64,000 bases of DNA from Fabrea salina (lineage: Eukaryota > Ciliophora > Heterotrichea > Heterotrichida > Fabreidae). Position 1 is the stretch's first letter; each line of letters starts with the position of its first letter. The notes beneath the pieces were generated by a model. The model was not told the DNA's origin and made no database searches. It saw only the letters and a program-made list of their open reading frames with translations. The stretch is from positions 163,957 to 227,956 of the forward strand of contig JALIHJ010000044.1 in assembly GCA_022984795.1 (NCBI GenBank), in the 5' to 3' direction. Positions 53,764 to 62,367 of the stretch are shown here, piece after piece. Made by a program: the position numbers and the translations under genes.

Positions 53764-54168
53764 CTACAAAAATTCTTGTGCTAACTTCCTTACCACTGAA
53801 TTTGGGAGTCTAGCCAAACTAGACTTTTTGAGTCGGTGGAGCCATAGGAGGGACTTCCTCCTATTCCAGGGTTTGGACTCTTCGATGAGTCGCAGCATGT
53901 ACTCGCAGATTTCCGAGTACTCTTGGTTAAGGGTGCTTAAGAGCTGCGCAGTGTAGAAAGGAGTTACTTCGTCGTAGTCGTCGTAGGGGTCCAAGTAAAC
54001 ATTAAATCCCTCCATTTCTCCGACCAGTCTCACTCCCTCTTTGCATTTGTACACTATTGCTAAATCCAAAAAGAAGTTAGATTTAGACTGGAAGTCAGCA
54101 GCTGCCCACAAGTTCTTGAGTTCGGAGTAAGGCTTGTTTTCTTTGAGAGCTTCTGAGATAGTTTCCAT
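53764..54168 (-). CDS. Hypothetical protein, ankyrin/SOCS-box-like pattern
   Basis: 134 residues, no membrane segment or signal. The segment TPFYTAQLLSTLNQEYSEICEYMLRLI recalls an ankyrin helix pair, and the end SLLWLHRLKKSSLARLP...VRKLAQEFL has the spacing of a SOCS box (SL..LCR..I...L...LP). Both resemblances are weak. If true, it would be a cullin-5 adaptor. The gene is 10 bp downstream of the Rab start on the same strand. Confidence 0.55.
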   Translation of the reverse strand: METISEALKENKPYSELKNLWAAADFQSKSNFFLDLAIVYKCKEGVRLVGEMEGFNVYLDPYDDYDEVTPFYTAQLLSTLNQEYSEICEYMLRLIEESKPWNRRKSLLWLHRLKKSSLARLPNSVVRKLAQEFL

Positions 54169-54185
54169 TTTAAATTTGGCATTAA

Positions 54186-54635
54186 TTAGATCTCACTTTG
54201 CAAAGAATTCAACTCGTCAAGGATGTGCATTAGTCTTTGTTTTTGTCTTTGGACTTCTCCTCTCAACTGGGACTCAACTTCGTAGGTTTCTTCGGAAGCT
54301 CTGTTAAGTTGGTCTTTGATTGAAAAGACTCTTTTTTCGCTGCTTTGGCTATTGCGGCAGTGCTCTCCTACGATCTCAGTGCACACTTTGGCGCTGTAGG
54401 TGTAACAGTCATTGTGATAGGGGTCCCGCAAACAAGGGTTCGGAGGAGAGTGAGTTGCAAAGTACCTGTAAGTAAGGTCCCTTAAGAAGTTTTCGCACGA
54501 AAGGTCTGACGCACAGTACCCCTGCTGCACTAAAGGCAAGTAGTCAAAATTGAACTGGCACAGTTTGTAGCAGTGCTCGCAAGTGTTGCTTTTAACAACT
54601 AAACTCAATAAACTTGCAAGTAGTAAGTACTTCAT
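54186..54635 (-). CDS. Small secreted Cys-containing protein
   Basis: 149 residues with signal peptide (about 1-16, MKYLLLASLLSLVVKS). The mature part has about ten Cys in the first 80 residues (CEHCYKLCQF, YCASDLSC, CLRD...CYTYSAKVC), then a helical Gln/Glu-rich C-terminus. No family recognised. It is preceded on the same strand by the REEP-like gene, 36 bp away. Confidence 0.7.
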   Translation of the reverse strand: MKYLLLASLLSLVVKSNTCEHCYKLCQFNFDYLPLVQQGYCASDLSCENFLRDLTYRYFATHSPPNPCLRDPYHNDCYTYSAKVCTEIVGEHCRNSQSSEKRVFSIKDQLNRASEETYEVESQLRGEVQRQKQRLMHILDELNSLQSEI

Positions 54636-54671
54636 TTTTGATTTTAACGGAATTAAACTCTACTTAACTAA

Positions 54672-55163
54672 TTAGTCGGTTTTTGTTGCTTCAGCTAGTC
54701 CCTTGAGGCTTGACTCAATCTTTTCTTCGTACATTTTAAAGTAGGGCCTGATGATCATGTCATAAACCACCAAAGCACCTCTTGTTTTGGGCCAAAACAT
54801 GTAGATCAACACAATCAACTTGATGGTGTGGTAAAATGGCACCCAGAAGAAAAGGATGTCAATGAAGTGGTCAGCAAAGCTGTAAATAGCAAACACAGCC
54901 CAGTAAGTAAGCCACTGTTTGTCGTCTTCAGGGTCTTCTGACTCAATGGCCTTGAAACTCATGTAAGCAGGGTAAAGGATTCCTACCAAATTGACAATTA
55001 ATCCCGAGCCCAGTCCTAAAAGCACCAGCAAAAACACCACAAGCACGGATCCAATTGCTACGTAGGAGGTAGGCACGTTGAGCTTTTCAGCTATTGTTTT
55101 GACAACTGGAACATCCTTGAAGTGGTCTGATAGTGGGTCGAGGTAAGTTTGAGCCTGCTCCAT
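54672..55163 (-). CDS. REEP/Yop1 (TB2/DP1/HVA22) ER-shaping protein
   Basis: 163 residues. The TB2/DP1/HVA22 signature is clear: YPAYMSFKAIESEDPEDDKQWLTYWAVFAIYSFADHF, then two hairpin membrane segments and KLIVLIYMFWPKTRGALVVYD. REEP5/Yop1 proteins bend ER membranes into tubules through paired hairpins. Two N-terminal hydrophobic stretches (about 33-58) and two later ones are present. The N-terminal SYVAIGSVLVVFLLVLLGLGSGLIVNLVG fits the same family. Confidence 0.92.
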   Translation of the reverse strand: MEQAQTYLDPLSDHFKDVPVVKTIAEKLNVPTSYVAIGSVLVVFLLVLLGLGSGLIVNLVGILYPAYMSFKAIESEDPEDDKQWLTYWAVFAIYSFADHFIDILFFWVPFYHTIKLIVLIYMFWPKTRGALVVYDMIIRPYFKMYEEKIESSLKGLAEATKTD

Positions 55164-55254
55164 TTATTTATTACTTAGTTCTGAAACGTTTATCTATGAG
55201 TTTGAGTCTTGAGCAGATATGAAACCATTTAGAGTAGGTTAATAACTGAATTTT

Positions 55255-55533
55255 ATGGCAACAGGGACAGCAGAAATCAAAGTTCTAGTAGCAGACATGG
55301 ACGAGGACATGCAGACCTTCGCCATCAACACTACTGCCCAAGCTTTTGAAACCAAGACTTTAGAGCGGGACATTGCTGCAGAAATCAAAAGCAAATTTGA
55401 CTCCCAGTACCAACCTGTGTGGATTGTAGTTGTAGGACGCGACTTCGGCAGTCACGTTGTGCACCAAACCAAACGGTACATTTACCTTTCTTACCACGAG
55501 AACGTGCAGGTTCTTATATGGAAGTCTAACTAA
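55255..55533 (+). CDS. DYNLL1: Dynein light chain LC8
   Basis: 92 residues. The LC8 fold is plain: MDEDMQTFAINTTAQAF, ERDIAAEIKSKFDSQYQPVWIVVVGRDFGSHVVHQTKRYIYL. LC8 is a dimerising hub in cytoplasmic and axonemal dyneins. It is slightly extended at the N-terminus compared with human (89). It pairs thematically with the Tctex chain at 5143. The next small gene follows after 36 bp. Confidence 0.95.
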   Translation: MATGTAEIKVLVADMDEDMQTFAINTTAQAFETKTLERDIAAEIKSKFDSQYQPVWIVVVGRDFGSHVVHQTKRYIYLSYHENVQVLIWKSN

Positions 55534-55569
55534 GCCTTTAAGTTGTTTCTGGGATTAATAGTAAAGAAT

Positions 55570-55761
55570 ATGGACTACAGGCTAAAAGCTGAATTCAAAG
55601 CAGAAGAACACCTTGAAAGCATTGTACAAGTCCAAAGCACCTCTGGAATCATTGAAGCTATCAGACAAGCCAGGCAAGTTTCTAACGACTTCTTGACTGC
55701 TAAAATGGACACTTATCAAGGCCAGCCTGAAAAAAAACCTAAGTTCCAAGATGAGTCTTAA
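55570..55761 (+). CDS. Small hypothetical protein
   Basis: 63 residues from ATG 55570 (MDYRLKAEFKAEEH), helical, ending KKPKFQDES. A longer in-frame start (TTG at 55543) is not used because ATG fits the local context. No family recognised. It is convergent with the Cys-rich gene, 7 bp from its stop. Confidence 0.55.
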   Translation: MDYRLKAEFKAEEHLESIVQVQSTSGIIEAIRQARQVSNDFLTAKMDTYQGQPEKKPKFQDES

Positions 55762-55768
55762 GCCATTT

Positions 55769-56659
55769 CTAAATTAAGCTTATAGTTAATAGGGATGCAG
55801 AAACACTCACTAAAACCGAGAAACACTTTTCAGCGTACTCTTCTAGCATTTTGAGTTCTTCATACTCCAAACTGTCTTTAAAGCACTCTTCAACCAGTTC
55901 AAACTTAGGGTAGTTGATGGCTCTGTTCATTCTGTAGTCCCTTAAAGGAATTATGCCGTCATACTCAGCTGACAAGTACTCTAGCCAAATGCTGTCTGAC
56001 TGATGCAACTTGCAGTAGGAGTCCCCTTCTTTATTGGGAACACAAACACACTCTCCGGGTTGAGAGTTACTAGCTTCACAGTCACTGTGCTTCTGGCACT
56101 TTTTGGGAATAGACCCCACAGTATAAGCTCCTTCGCTGCAAACTCCGTCTTTGAGCATTCCAGTTTCACAAGCTACTTTTGAGTCAGAAGGATCACCTTT
56201 TTTGACACTGAAGTGCTTAACACACTGTCCTTTGTTGCAGATAGTTCCTTTTTCACAAGAGTACAAGTTAGAACACTTACTTCCTAACTTAAGGCGTTTT
56301 GTGCAAACCCCAATTTCAGGTGCACTGGTTTTGCAGTAAAACTCAGGATCACAGTGCATTTGGTCATCTTTAGGGTTGCATGTCTGGGCTTCTTTTACGT
56401 ATGGAGGACAAATTAGTTCTGACACAGGGTTTCCAGGGGTTTTAGTGCAGTTAATGCTTTCTGAGGGAAGGATTTTGTGTCCAGGGCAGTACTGTTCTGT
56501 CGGGCACTCGTAATGAGTAACATTTTTCTTGCCCACCTGGACACAAGTAGTACTTTCTTTGTTGAAGCACTTGAACTTTCTGCACTTTAGAGGCTCAGCA
56601 GTGGAGTTGTAGCCCAAAGCTTGAGTTGCAAAGAAGATGACAGCCAACCCTTTAATCAT
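55769..56659 (-). CDS. Cys-rich surface protein, probably GPI-anchored
   Basis: 296 residues from ATG 56659 (MIKGLAVIFFATQALG), which gives a compact signal peptide; the ATGs at 56668 (MIN) and 56713 are in frame but the latter overlaps the upstream gene. The mature part has many Cys in pairs (CRKFKCF, CPTEQYC, CEKGTICNKGQC, CQKHSDCEAS...CVC). The end CFSVLVSVSASLLTISLI is hydrophobic without charged tail, as in GPI-anchor signals. It is likely an exposed surface protein. No named family. Confidence 0.72.
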   Translation of the reverse strand: MIKGLAVIFFATQALGYNSTAEPLKCRKFKCFNKESTTCVQVGKKNVTHYECPTEQYCPGHKILPSESINCTKTPGNPVSELICPPYVKEAQTCNPKDDQMHCDPEFYCKTSAPEIGVCTKRLKLGSKCSNLYSCEKGTICNKGQCVKHFSVKKGDPSDSKVACETGMLKDGVCSEGAYTVGSIPKKCQKHSDCEASNSQPGECVCVPNKEGDSYCKLHQSDSIWLEYLSAEYDGIIPLRDYRMNRAINYPKFELVEECFKDSLEYEELKMLEEYAEKCFSVLVSVSASLLTISLI

Positions 56660-56693
56660 ATTTATCATACTTGTTGCAATAAAAGTTAACCAC

Positions 56694-59600
56694 TTAGTTC
56701 TGCTCTTCTTCAACTTCTTCAGGCTTTTCCTGTTGTTTCTTTTTGACGGTGATTTTGACGGACTCTTCTTTGGGAGGTTCGTACTTCCAAGTAGGCGAGT
56801 AAGACCAAGAGGGCGAAAAGTTGTAAGAGACCTGACTAGCTTTTCCCCACCTGGTCCTTTCTTCTTCTGTGAGGTCCCTCATTGCTTCTCTGTTGTCTTT
56901 CACGAAGAAAAGAACTCCGTCCAGAGTTACGTACCAAGGACTGTTTCCAAGGTTGTTTTTGTTGTCTTCAGCTTTGTAGAACTTTTCTTTCTCTAAGTCA
57001 CTCCTTGCAAAGTTCCAGGAGTAGGTCACTTTGGCTATTTCTAAGTATTCAAGTGGAACGCTGAAGATTTCAGAAAGCTTCTCTCCAAACTCATGGATAG
57101 TCAGTTGTTTGCTAACTACAATTTCGTGGGGAGCTGAAATCTCCCAGGAAGAAGGAAACCACTGCTTAACTACCAGTATGATTTCAGTGCTTTTCAACTC
57201 AGGTTCTTCGTGGTCCAGCAACTGCACACTCACGTTTTTCTTTTCAAACAAAGCGTAGGCCCTAAACAGGTCGTGGTTCTTAAGCACTCTTGATAGCCTT
57301 TCTGAGTTCCTTTCGCGCAACCTTAAGTGGGAAGTTTCTAGTTCCATACTGGGGTACATTTCCTTCATACTCTTGACCAGTTTTTCCTTGAGGTCAAGTA
57401 CCTTTATGGAAGCGTTAATGGGCAAGTCAAATAAGCTGTAGAACTTGTAGCACATTGCGTCTTCAACGGTGTCGTCGGGACTCACAGCAAGTGAAAAAAT
57501 TATTCTGTACTCGTTGGCTTTGGTGGGTTGGCCTCTTTCCAAGTAAACTACTGAGTTGTTGCAGAAGTTAGCTTGGGTTAGTTTGAGTTCTAAGTCTTTG
57601 ATTTCTTGGCACTGCTTTCCTCCCCTCCTCATCACTAGTTCGTCTTCAGGAATGCTTAGTTGCTTAGCTATTTGTTCTTTCAAAACCTGAATCTTGGAGT
57701 TGCAGTCCACAACTACGTAATGCTTGTTGTAGTCAACTTGTCCGTAAAAGTTGGAAACTTCGTCAGGGTGGTTGAACCTAATCTTGTAGCGACTAGCTTC
57801 TTTGGAGATTAGTTCCTGCCACTTGGATTTGGAAGAGTTGTCTAGTTCTTCCAAAAACAGCACTGAACCTTCATAAATCTTAGCGAAGGTCAAGGTTTGT
57901 TGCATGCTTGATTTGTTGCTGATTGTTTCAAAGTGGGTGTTTACTCCTGAAAAGGTCTTTTTGAGTATTTTCTGTTTTTCAAAGGGTATTTTGGTTTCAT
58001 CTTCTAACTTCTTCATAAAGTCCTCCAGGGTTTGTTTTTTGCTGATGCTTATTTTCATGGGTTCGCTAGTTTTCTCGTCCAAACTCCTCGGGTCTGTCAA
58101 CAAGGACTCTTCCCACAAGTTCACTTTGACAGTGATCATGTTGGGGTCGTAAACAGTCCACTCCTCCCCTTCTTCTTTGGTTTCTAAGGCTAAGGTTTTG
58201 TAGTTCCAGATTCCTTGTTCTTCAAGTGTTTTTTCTTCATCGTACTCGTCCTGCAGAGTGTCGTAGTACACAGAGTACCCTCTCAGTCTTACGTTCTCTG
58301 CTTTCAAGTCAACTTCAAAGGACTTCACTGCCAGTTCCTTGAGTTCTTTGAACTTTTGGTCCTTTTTGATTTTCAAGCCTTTTTCGTTCTTTTCGTAAAA
58401 CACCTTAATTGTCATTATTTTGTACTTCTCTACTCTTTCAATGGCCTCTAGTCTGTCCTTTTCCTTTTGTTCTTCAATCTCTTCACTGATGTACTTAGGA
58501 ATCTCTGAGTCTTCTACTCGATTAACGTTGTCTGCCCTCACTTGTCTGTACATCAGCAAGTAAGCGTTGGCTGAGTACCCAGAGTTCCACCCATTCTCCT
58601 TCTTGCCTCCGTAGACTTTCTGGATTTCCTTTTCTTCAATTTCTTTAACCAGAGTGTCGTTGAAGTTGTACCACTTCCCGTCTTCCAAGTCCTTTATGTA
58701 GGCGTAGTAATGCCCCCCTAAAGCAGACCCTGAGTGAATCATTATAGAAAACAGTTCGTACACGTACTCTCCTTCTTCGGAGTACTTGTCAACTTCTAGT
58801 TTTTGTTTTTGGCGTCTTTCCTCTGTTTGCTTTTCAATGAGTTTTTCTTTGGCAATGGGGTCCATCTTCAAGGGCTTTTTGTCCCGGTCGTCTCGGACGT
58901 ACTCGAACCCTGTGGTTTTGGTCCTGACTAAATTCCTAGTTTCCAGGTCAGAGGGCTCCACTACTAGTGTAGGTTGTTGCTCTTCTTTGCTCTCTTCTTC
59001 AGGTTCCTCTTCAGGCACAGACTCCGTTTCCGGGGGGTTTTCTGACTTCACCAAAGGGTTCAAGTTAAGAACTTGAGGGAAAGTTACTTTGTCGTTGAGT
59101 TTGATTCTCTGCATAGTTATGTAATCAAGGTCAAACCTTTTGAGCTGCAACATTAGAATGTAGGGGAACTTCTCAAACTTCAGTCCCTTAAGAGCGTCTT
59201 GTTTGGAGTTGCAGTTTTCACAAAAGTACTTGTTGTCGTCCGTAAGTTTGTCAGGCTTTACATAGTTGTACAAGGCTTTTTCAACGCTGTCGTTGTAGAT
59301 TTTGTCAAATTCGTTCCAAACTGTCAAGGACAAGTCCAAGAACTTGTCTTCTCTGCTGGATTCGTGCTGGCAGTTCAGACACTTGACGTAGTCAGTCATC
59401 ACTCCTTCGTACATGCTGTTGATCATTTTCTCGTTTTCACTGCCAACAACACTTTGCTCAATTGCGTCAAACAACACCCTGCAGAACTCTTGCACATCGT
59501 GCTGCTGGAACCCCTCCCTGATGTCCCATCCGAAACTCTTAGTGAGATTCTTAGTTTCCACATAAGGAACAGACGCACTTTGGAGTTTCCCAAAAAGCAC

Positions 59601-59834
59601 TTGCAGCTGAAAAGGAATGCTGTCAGCTTTGTCCCCGTCTTTTTCCTCTTCGTACTTCCAAGAGTAAACTTTGCGACGGAACTCAGGTGCCATGTAGAGG
59701 CTTTGCAGCAACGAGTTCATATAACACGTTGCTCCTTGGTTAGAGAGTCCTCGGTACTTAGAACTTGTTCGTGGCTCTAAACTTTGCATTTCTTGGTCTG
59801 TTGCATCTCCGGTGTAAGGAACTACTTGCCACAT
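56694..59834 (-). CDS. USP47: Ubiquitin-specific protease, USP47-like
   Basis: 1046 residues. The USP domain (about 25-430) starts GLSNQGATCYMNSLLQSLYMAPEFR with catalytic Cys, and holds QQHDVQEFCRVLFDA, a zinc ribbon CLNC/CENC, LMLQLKRFDLDYITMQRIKLND and catalytic His in SALGGHYYAYIKDL. The closest family is USP47: FGWD, DVQE(L/F)CRV(M/L)FDA and KLND(R/K)(M/V)TFP are shared. The C-terminal 550 residues carry several ubiquitin-like segments, as in USP47. It trims ubiquitin from substrates in DNA repair and growth signalling in animals; targets here are unknown. An acidic Glu-rich C-terminus ends the protein. Confidence 0.93.
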   Translation of the reverse strand: MWQVVPYTGDATDQEMQSLEPRTSSKYRGLSNQGATCYMNSLLQSLYMAPEFRRKVYSWKYEEEKDGDKADSIPFQLQVLFGKLQSASVPYVETKNLTKSFGWDIREGFQQHDVQEFCRVLFDAIEQSVVGSENEKMINSMYEGVMTDYVKCLNCQHESSREDKFLDLSLTVWNEFDKIYNDSVEKALYNYVKPDKLTDDNKYFCENCNSKQDALKGLKFEKFPYILMLQLKRFDLDYITMQRIKLNDKVTFPQVLNLNPLVKSENPPETESVPEEEPEEESKEEQQPTLVVEPSDLETRNLVRTKTTGFEYVRDDRDKKPLKMDPIAKEKLIEKQTEERRQKQKLEVDKYSEEGEYVYELFSIMIHSGSALGGHYYAYIKDLEDGKWYNFNDTLVKEIEEKEIQKVYGGKKENGWNSGYSANAYLLMYRQVRADNVNRVEDSEIPKYISEEIEEQKEKDRLEAIERVEKYKIMTIKVFYEKNEKGLKIKKDQKFKELKELAVKSFEVDLKAENVRLRGYSVYYDTLQDEYDEEKTLEEQGIWNYKTLALETKEEGEEWTVYDPNMITVKVNLWEESLLTDPRSLDEKTSEPMKISISKKQTLEDFMKKLEDETKIPFEKQKILKKTFSGVNTHFETISNKSSMQQTLTFAKIYEGSVLFLEELDNSSKSKWQELISKEASRYKIRFNHPDEVSNFYGQVDYNKHYVVVDCNSKIQVLKEQIAKQLSIPEDELVMRRGGKQCQEIKDLELKLTQANFCNNSVVYLERGQPTKANEYRIIFSLAVSPDDTVEDAMCYKFYSLFDLPINASIKVLDLKEKLVKSMKEMYPSMELETSHLRLRERNSERLSRVLKNHDLFRAYALFEKKNVSVQLLDHEEPELKSTEIILVVKQWFPSSWEISAPHEIVVSKQLTIHEFGEKLSEIFSVPLEYLEIAKVTYSWNFARSDLEKEKFYKAEDNKNNLGNSPWYVTLDGVLFFVKDNREAMRDLTEEERTRWGKASQVSYNFSPSWSYSPTWKYEPPKEESVKITVKKKQQEKPEEVEEEQN

Positions 59835-59918
59835 TTATTAGGCAAGATTAGGCTTAATTTACTTAACTCTCAAACACCTAATAATATTATCCGGCTAACT
59901 AAAAGCATAATTTTACTT

Positions 59919-60350
59919 TTAACACTCTTGGGCCTTCATAAACCTGCCCTTGAACCTAGGTTTGACCTTTGCAATTTGACTTCTTCCCTTGAATTTACGA
60001 CTAATGTGGACTCGTTCCTTATACTTCTTGATTTTTTCTTTATACTTCATGATCTTTTGTTGTCTGACGTGGGGAGAGTACAAGCCTACTTTGGGTTCGT
60101 CCTGGTCCGCAGCAGTGCTAGCCATCGAACTCCAGCTTTCTACGCGCGGGAGTCCTTTTGAGCCTTGCATCATGCTGCAAAGGCATGCCTCTAACTGAGT
60201 TGACTTTTGCTTTACTTGCAGAAGCTCACGTGCTAATTGCCAGTTTCTTTCGCGTTCTGTTTCTAGCTCCGTACGTAGTTGTCCGACTAGGTCTTCCGAG
60301 CTACACACTTTGTGGAGCGCCAATGGTACTGTCAGTCCGTCTTCGTTCAT
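59919..60350 (-). CDS. CCT-motif protein
   Basis: 143 residues from ATG 60350 (MNEDGLTVPLALHK); an earlier in-frame start would need GTG and is rejected. The N-terminal half is a short coiled coil (LVGQLRTELETERERNWQLARELLQ). The C-terminal 45 residues fit the CCT motif of CONSTANS/TOC1 proteins: RQQKIMKYKEKIKKYKER, then a basic KFKGRSQIAKVKPRFKGRFMK, where RxRxKGRFxK is the hallmark. CCT motifs bind CCAAT-type (NF-YB/YC-linked) DNA in plants. In a ciliate the partner is unknown. Confidence 0.75.
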   Translation of the reverse strand: MNEDGLTVPLALHKVCSSEDLVGQLRTELETERERNWQLARELLQVKQKSTQLEACLCSMMQGSKGLPRVESWSSMASTAADQDEPKVGLYSPHVRQQKIMKYKEKIKKYKERVHISRKFKGRSQIAKVKPRFKGRFMKAQEC

Positions 60351-60804
60351 GGAAATATTATGGTGAGGATTTTTTTTGGCAATTTTAACCACACTTTGCT
60401 TTTGTATGTCTTAGTTTTAAATTTACAGCTTAATCTTTAACAAGAACCTGCCAGAAAAAATTCTCGGTTTCTAGGGGTTTCCAGAATTTCTTTAAGAATT
60501 TAAAACTTTTTTTATTTGTAAATTAGAGTCTACTCGTAAGTATTAAGTTCTCTGTTTCACGAGTGTGGCAAAGCAACTTCCCTAGACTCATAGTATTAGT
60601 CGCTTAAGTTTTGAGAACAAATTCTTGGTTAAGCGTTTCACGTGGTTAAATTTTTCAAAACTTAAATTTGAATTCAGAAACCCTAGAAAAGTCCACTAGA
60701 CCCAATATCTTATCCAGGAACTCTTCAATCAATTTTCCAATTGTTCTAGAACTGAAACTTTATATTGAAAAGTGACATTTTCGTCACCAGATTAAGGTTA
60801 ACAG
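60351..60804 (+). other. Longest gene-free stretch of the window (454 bp)
   Basis: AT-rich spacer between the starts of the CCT-motif gene (60350) and the stop of the Mis18-like gene (60805). No open frame of note and no tRNA, snRNA or rRNA recognised by eye. A short perfect hairpin GTGAC-ATTTTC-GTCAC lies near 60770-60787. It may hold the CCT-gene promoter and possibly a small RNA. Confidence 0.5.
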
Positions 60805-61218
60805 TTAGTTATGCAGCTTTGAATAAACCTGTTCCAGCTTCAAAGTAGCGCTTTCGTAGCTGTCTAGTTTTTCTTGGCAAACCTCCAAGGTGCTCTTGAG
60901 TTTGTAAAGCATTTCAAAGAACTCCTTTACTCCAGACTTCGCAGTCTTTGTTCCAACTACGCAATTGGAGTCCACTGCGTGCAAGTGCTTCAGTTCTGCG
61001 CAGTTCTCTGGACAACTCACGTAGTAGTAACCAAAGCACAGGCTGCAGACTTTGCAAATCAGTTCAGACACCACACAGTAGTCCGGATTCAGGTAAGTAT
61101 TTGACTTTCGGCCATTCGAACCATTGTAAAATATAAATTCGCCTACTTCTCCTTCAAAGTTGTGCTTGTAGGCCAGTTCAGAGCCGCAGTTTTTACAAGT
61201 TACCGCGTTACTTTCCAT
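60805..61218 (-). CDS. MIS18A: Mis18-like (Yippee-fold) protein
   Basis: 137 residues. Two zinc knuckles: CKNCGSELAYKHN (about 8-20) and, after ELI, CKVCSLCFGYYYVSCPENCAELKHLHAV (about 55-85), followed by VVGTK. The second knuckle matches Mis18 proteins in order (C-x-x-C-S-L-x-x-G-Y-x-Y-x-(C/S)-x-P), as in LCCAGCSLNLGYVYRCTPKN of human Mis18-alpha. A C-terminal helix (about 105-137) fits the trimerising coil. Mis18 licenses CENP-A loading at centromeres. In a ciliate this would act in the micronucleus. Confidence 0.78.
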   Translation of the reverse strand: MESNAVTCKNCGSELAYKHNFEGEVGEFIFYNGSNGRKSNTYLNPDYCVVSELICKVCSLCFGYYYVSCPENCAELKHLHAVDSNCVVGTKTAKSGVKEFFEMLYKLKSTLEVCQEKLDSYESATLKLEQVYSKLHN

Positions 61219-61256
61219 CAGTTAATTATAAGTTTAGAGGTATTTATTGTAACTAA

Positions 61257-62294
61257 ATGGAACCTAACTTAGTGGTCTCTGGTGGGTATGAAAAAACAAT
61301 TACAGTCTGGAAAACTTCCAAAAAGCTTTATACTTTTCCCAAACAGGGTAACTTGAGGCCCATTGTAGAAGTTTTTAAGTTCTTAACTGCAAAAGAAGTC
61401 ACTAGACTTGGAGCCGTCAATAAAAAGTTTTATGAAGCTGCTTTTCACTATGAAGTATGGATCGACAAGTCTCGGTTACAAAAAACTCAAGTACTGGTAG
61501 GCCATTCTGATGTGGTAAACTCTTTAGTTCTATTTGGTGATAATGAGTTTGTGGCTTCTGCCAGTGACGACAAAACCATCAAAGTTTGGAGTCTAACTAC
61601 CGGGAAAGTCACTCAGGTACTGCTAGGTCATGAAGACTGGGTGAATTCACTAGCTATTTCAAGCAAAGAAGAATTCTTAGCTTCCGGAGCCAAAGATGCT
61701 ACAGTCAGGATTTGGAGTCTTGCCACTGGTACTCAAACTGATGTTTTTCGTGGGCATTCTTGTGAGGTTTGCTCAGTAGCCTTTTCCAGCAAAGACAACT
61801 TTGTAATTTCTGGAGCCAAGGATAACACAGTTAGGGTATGGAGCTTCGGATCTTCACAAACTCTTGTTTTGGAATTACATAGTGACTGGGTCAGATCAGT
61901 TGCTGTTTCTACTGACGAAAAACTTGTAGTTTCCGGAAGCGCGGATAAAACAATCAGAGTATGGAATCTAACTCTGCCTGGGAGTTCCCGAGTTTTTACA
62001 GGACATAATGGTGGTGTTTACTCAGTAGCTATTTCAAGCAAGGATGAATTCATAGTCTCGGGAGGCTACGATAAAACAATCAGAGTTTGGAATCTTCTTT
62101 CTGGAGTGCAAATTCAGGTTTTCAAGGGGCACACTAGAAAAATAAACTCAATCAGTTTATCAAATGATGATAAGCACATCATTTCTGCAAGTGGAGACCA
62201 TTCAGTTAGGATTTGGAGTCTTGAAACAGGTAAGCAAGTCCAATTACTTCAAGGTCATCTTGGAGATGTCAAGTCAGTTGCTTTAGCTTCTTAA
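61257..62294 (+). CDS. F-box/WD40 protein, plus-strand paralogue
   Basis: 345 residues. N-terminal half of a WD40 blade (LVVSGGYEKTITVW, about 5-18), then an F-box-like segment (about 30-62, LRPIVEVFKFLTAKEVTRLGAVNKKFYEAA), then six full WD40 repeats and a half-repeat at the end (LLQGHLGDVKSVALAS). The terminal half-repeats complement each other into a seventh blade. F-box/WD40 proteins are substrate receptors of SCF ubiquitin ligases. It is convergent with its paralogue at 62368-63405 with 73 bp between stops. Confidence 0.88.
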   Translation: MEPNLVVSGGYEKTITVWKTSKKLYTFPKQGNLRPIVEVFKFLTAKEVTRLGAVNKKFYEAAFHYEVWIDKSRLQKTQVLVGHSDVVNSLVLFGDNEFVASASDDKTIKVWSLTTGKVTQVLLGHEDWVNSLAISSKEEFLASGAKDATVRIWSLATGTQTDVFRGHSCEVCSVAFSSKDNFVISGAKDNTVRVWSFGSSQTLVLELHSDWVRSVAVSTDEKLVVSGSADKTIRVWNLTLPGSSRVFTGHNGGVYSVAISSKDEFIVSGGYDKTIRVWNLLSGVQIQVFKGHTRKINSISLSNDDKHIISASGDHSVRIWSLETGKQVQLLQGHLGDVKSVALAS

Positions 62295-62367
62295 TTGCCC
62301 ATTTATTCATAAAATAACTATTTAGGTTTTGAGTAGTGAATGCTTGTCTCTTGTTTTGATCCATAAC

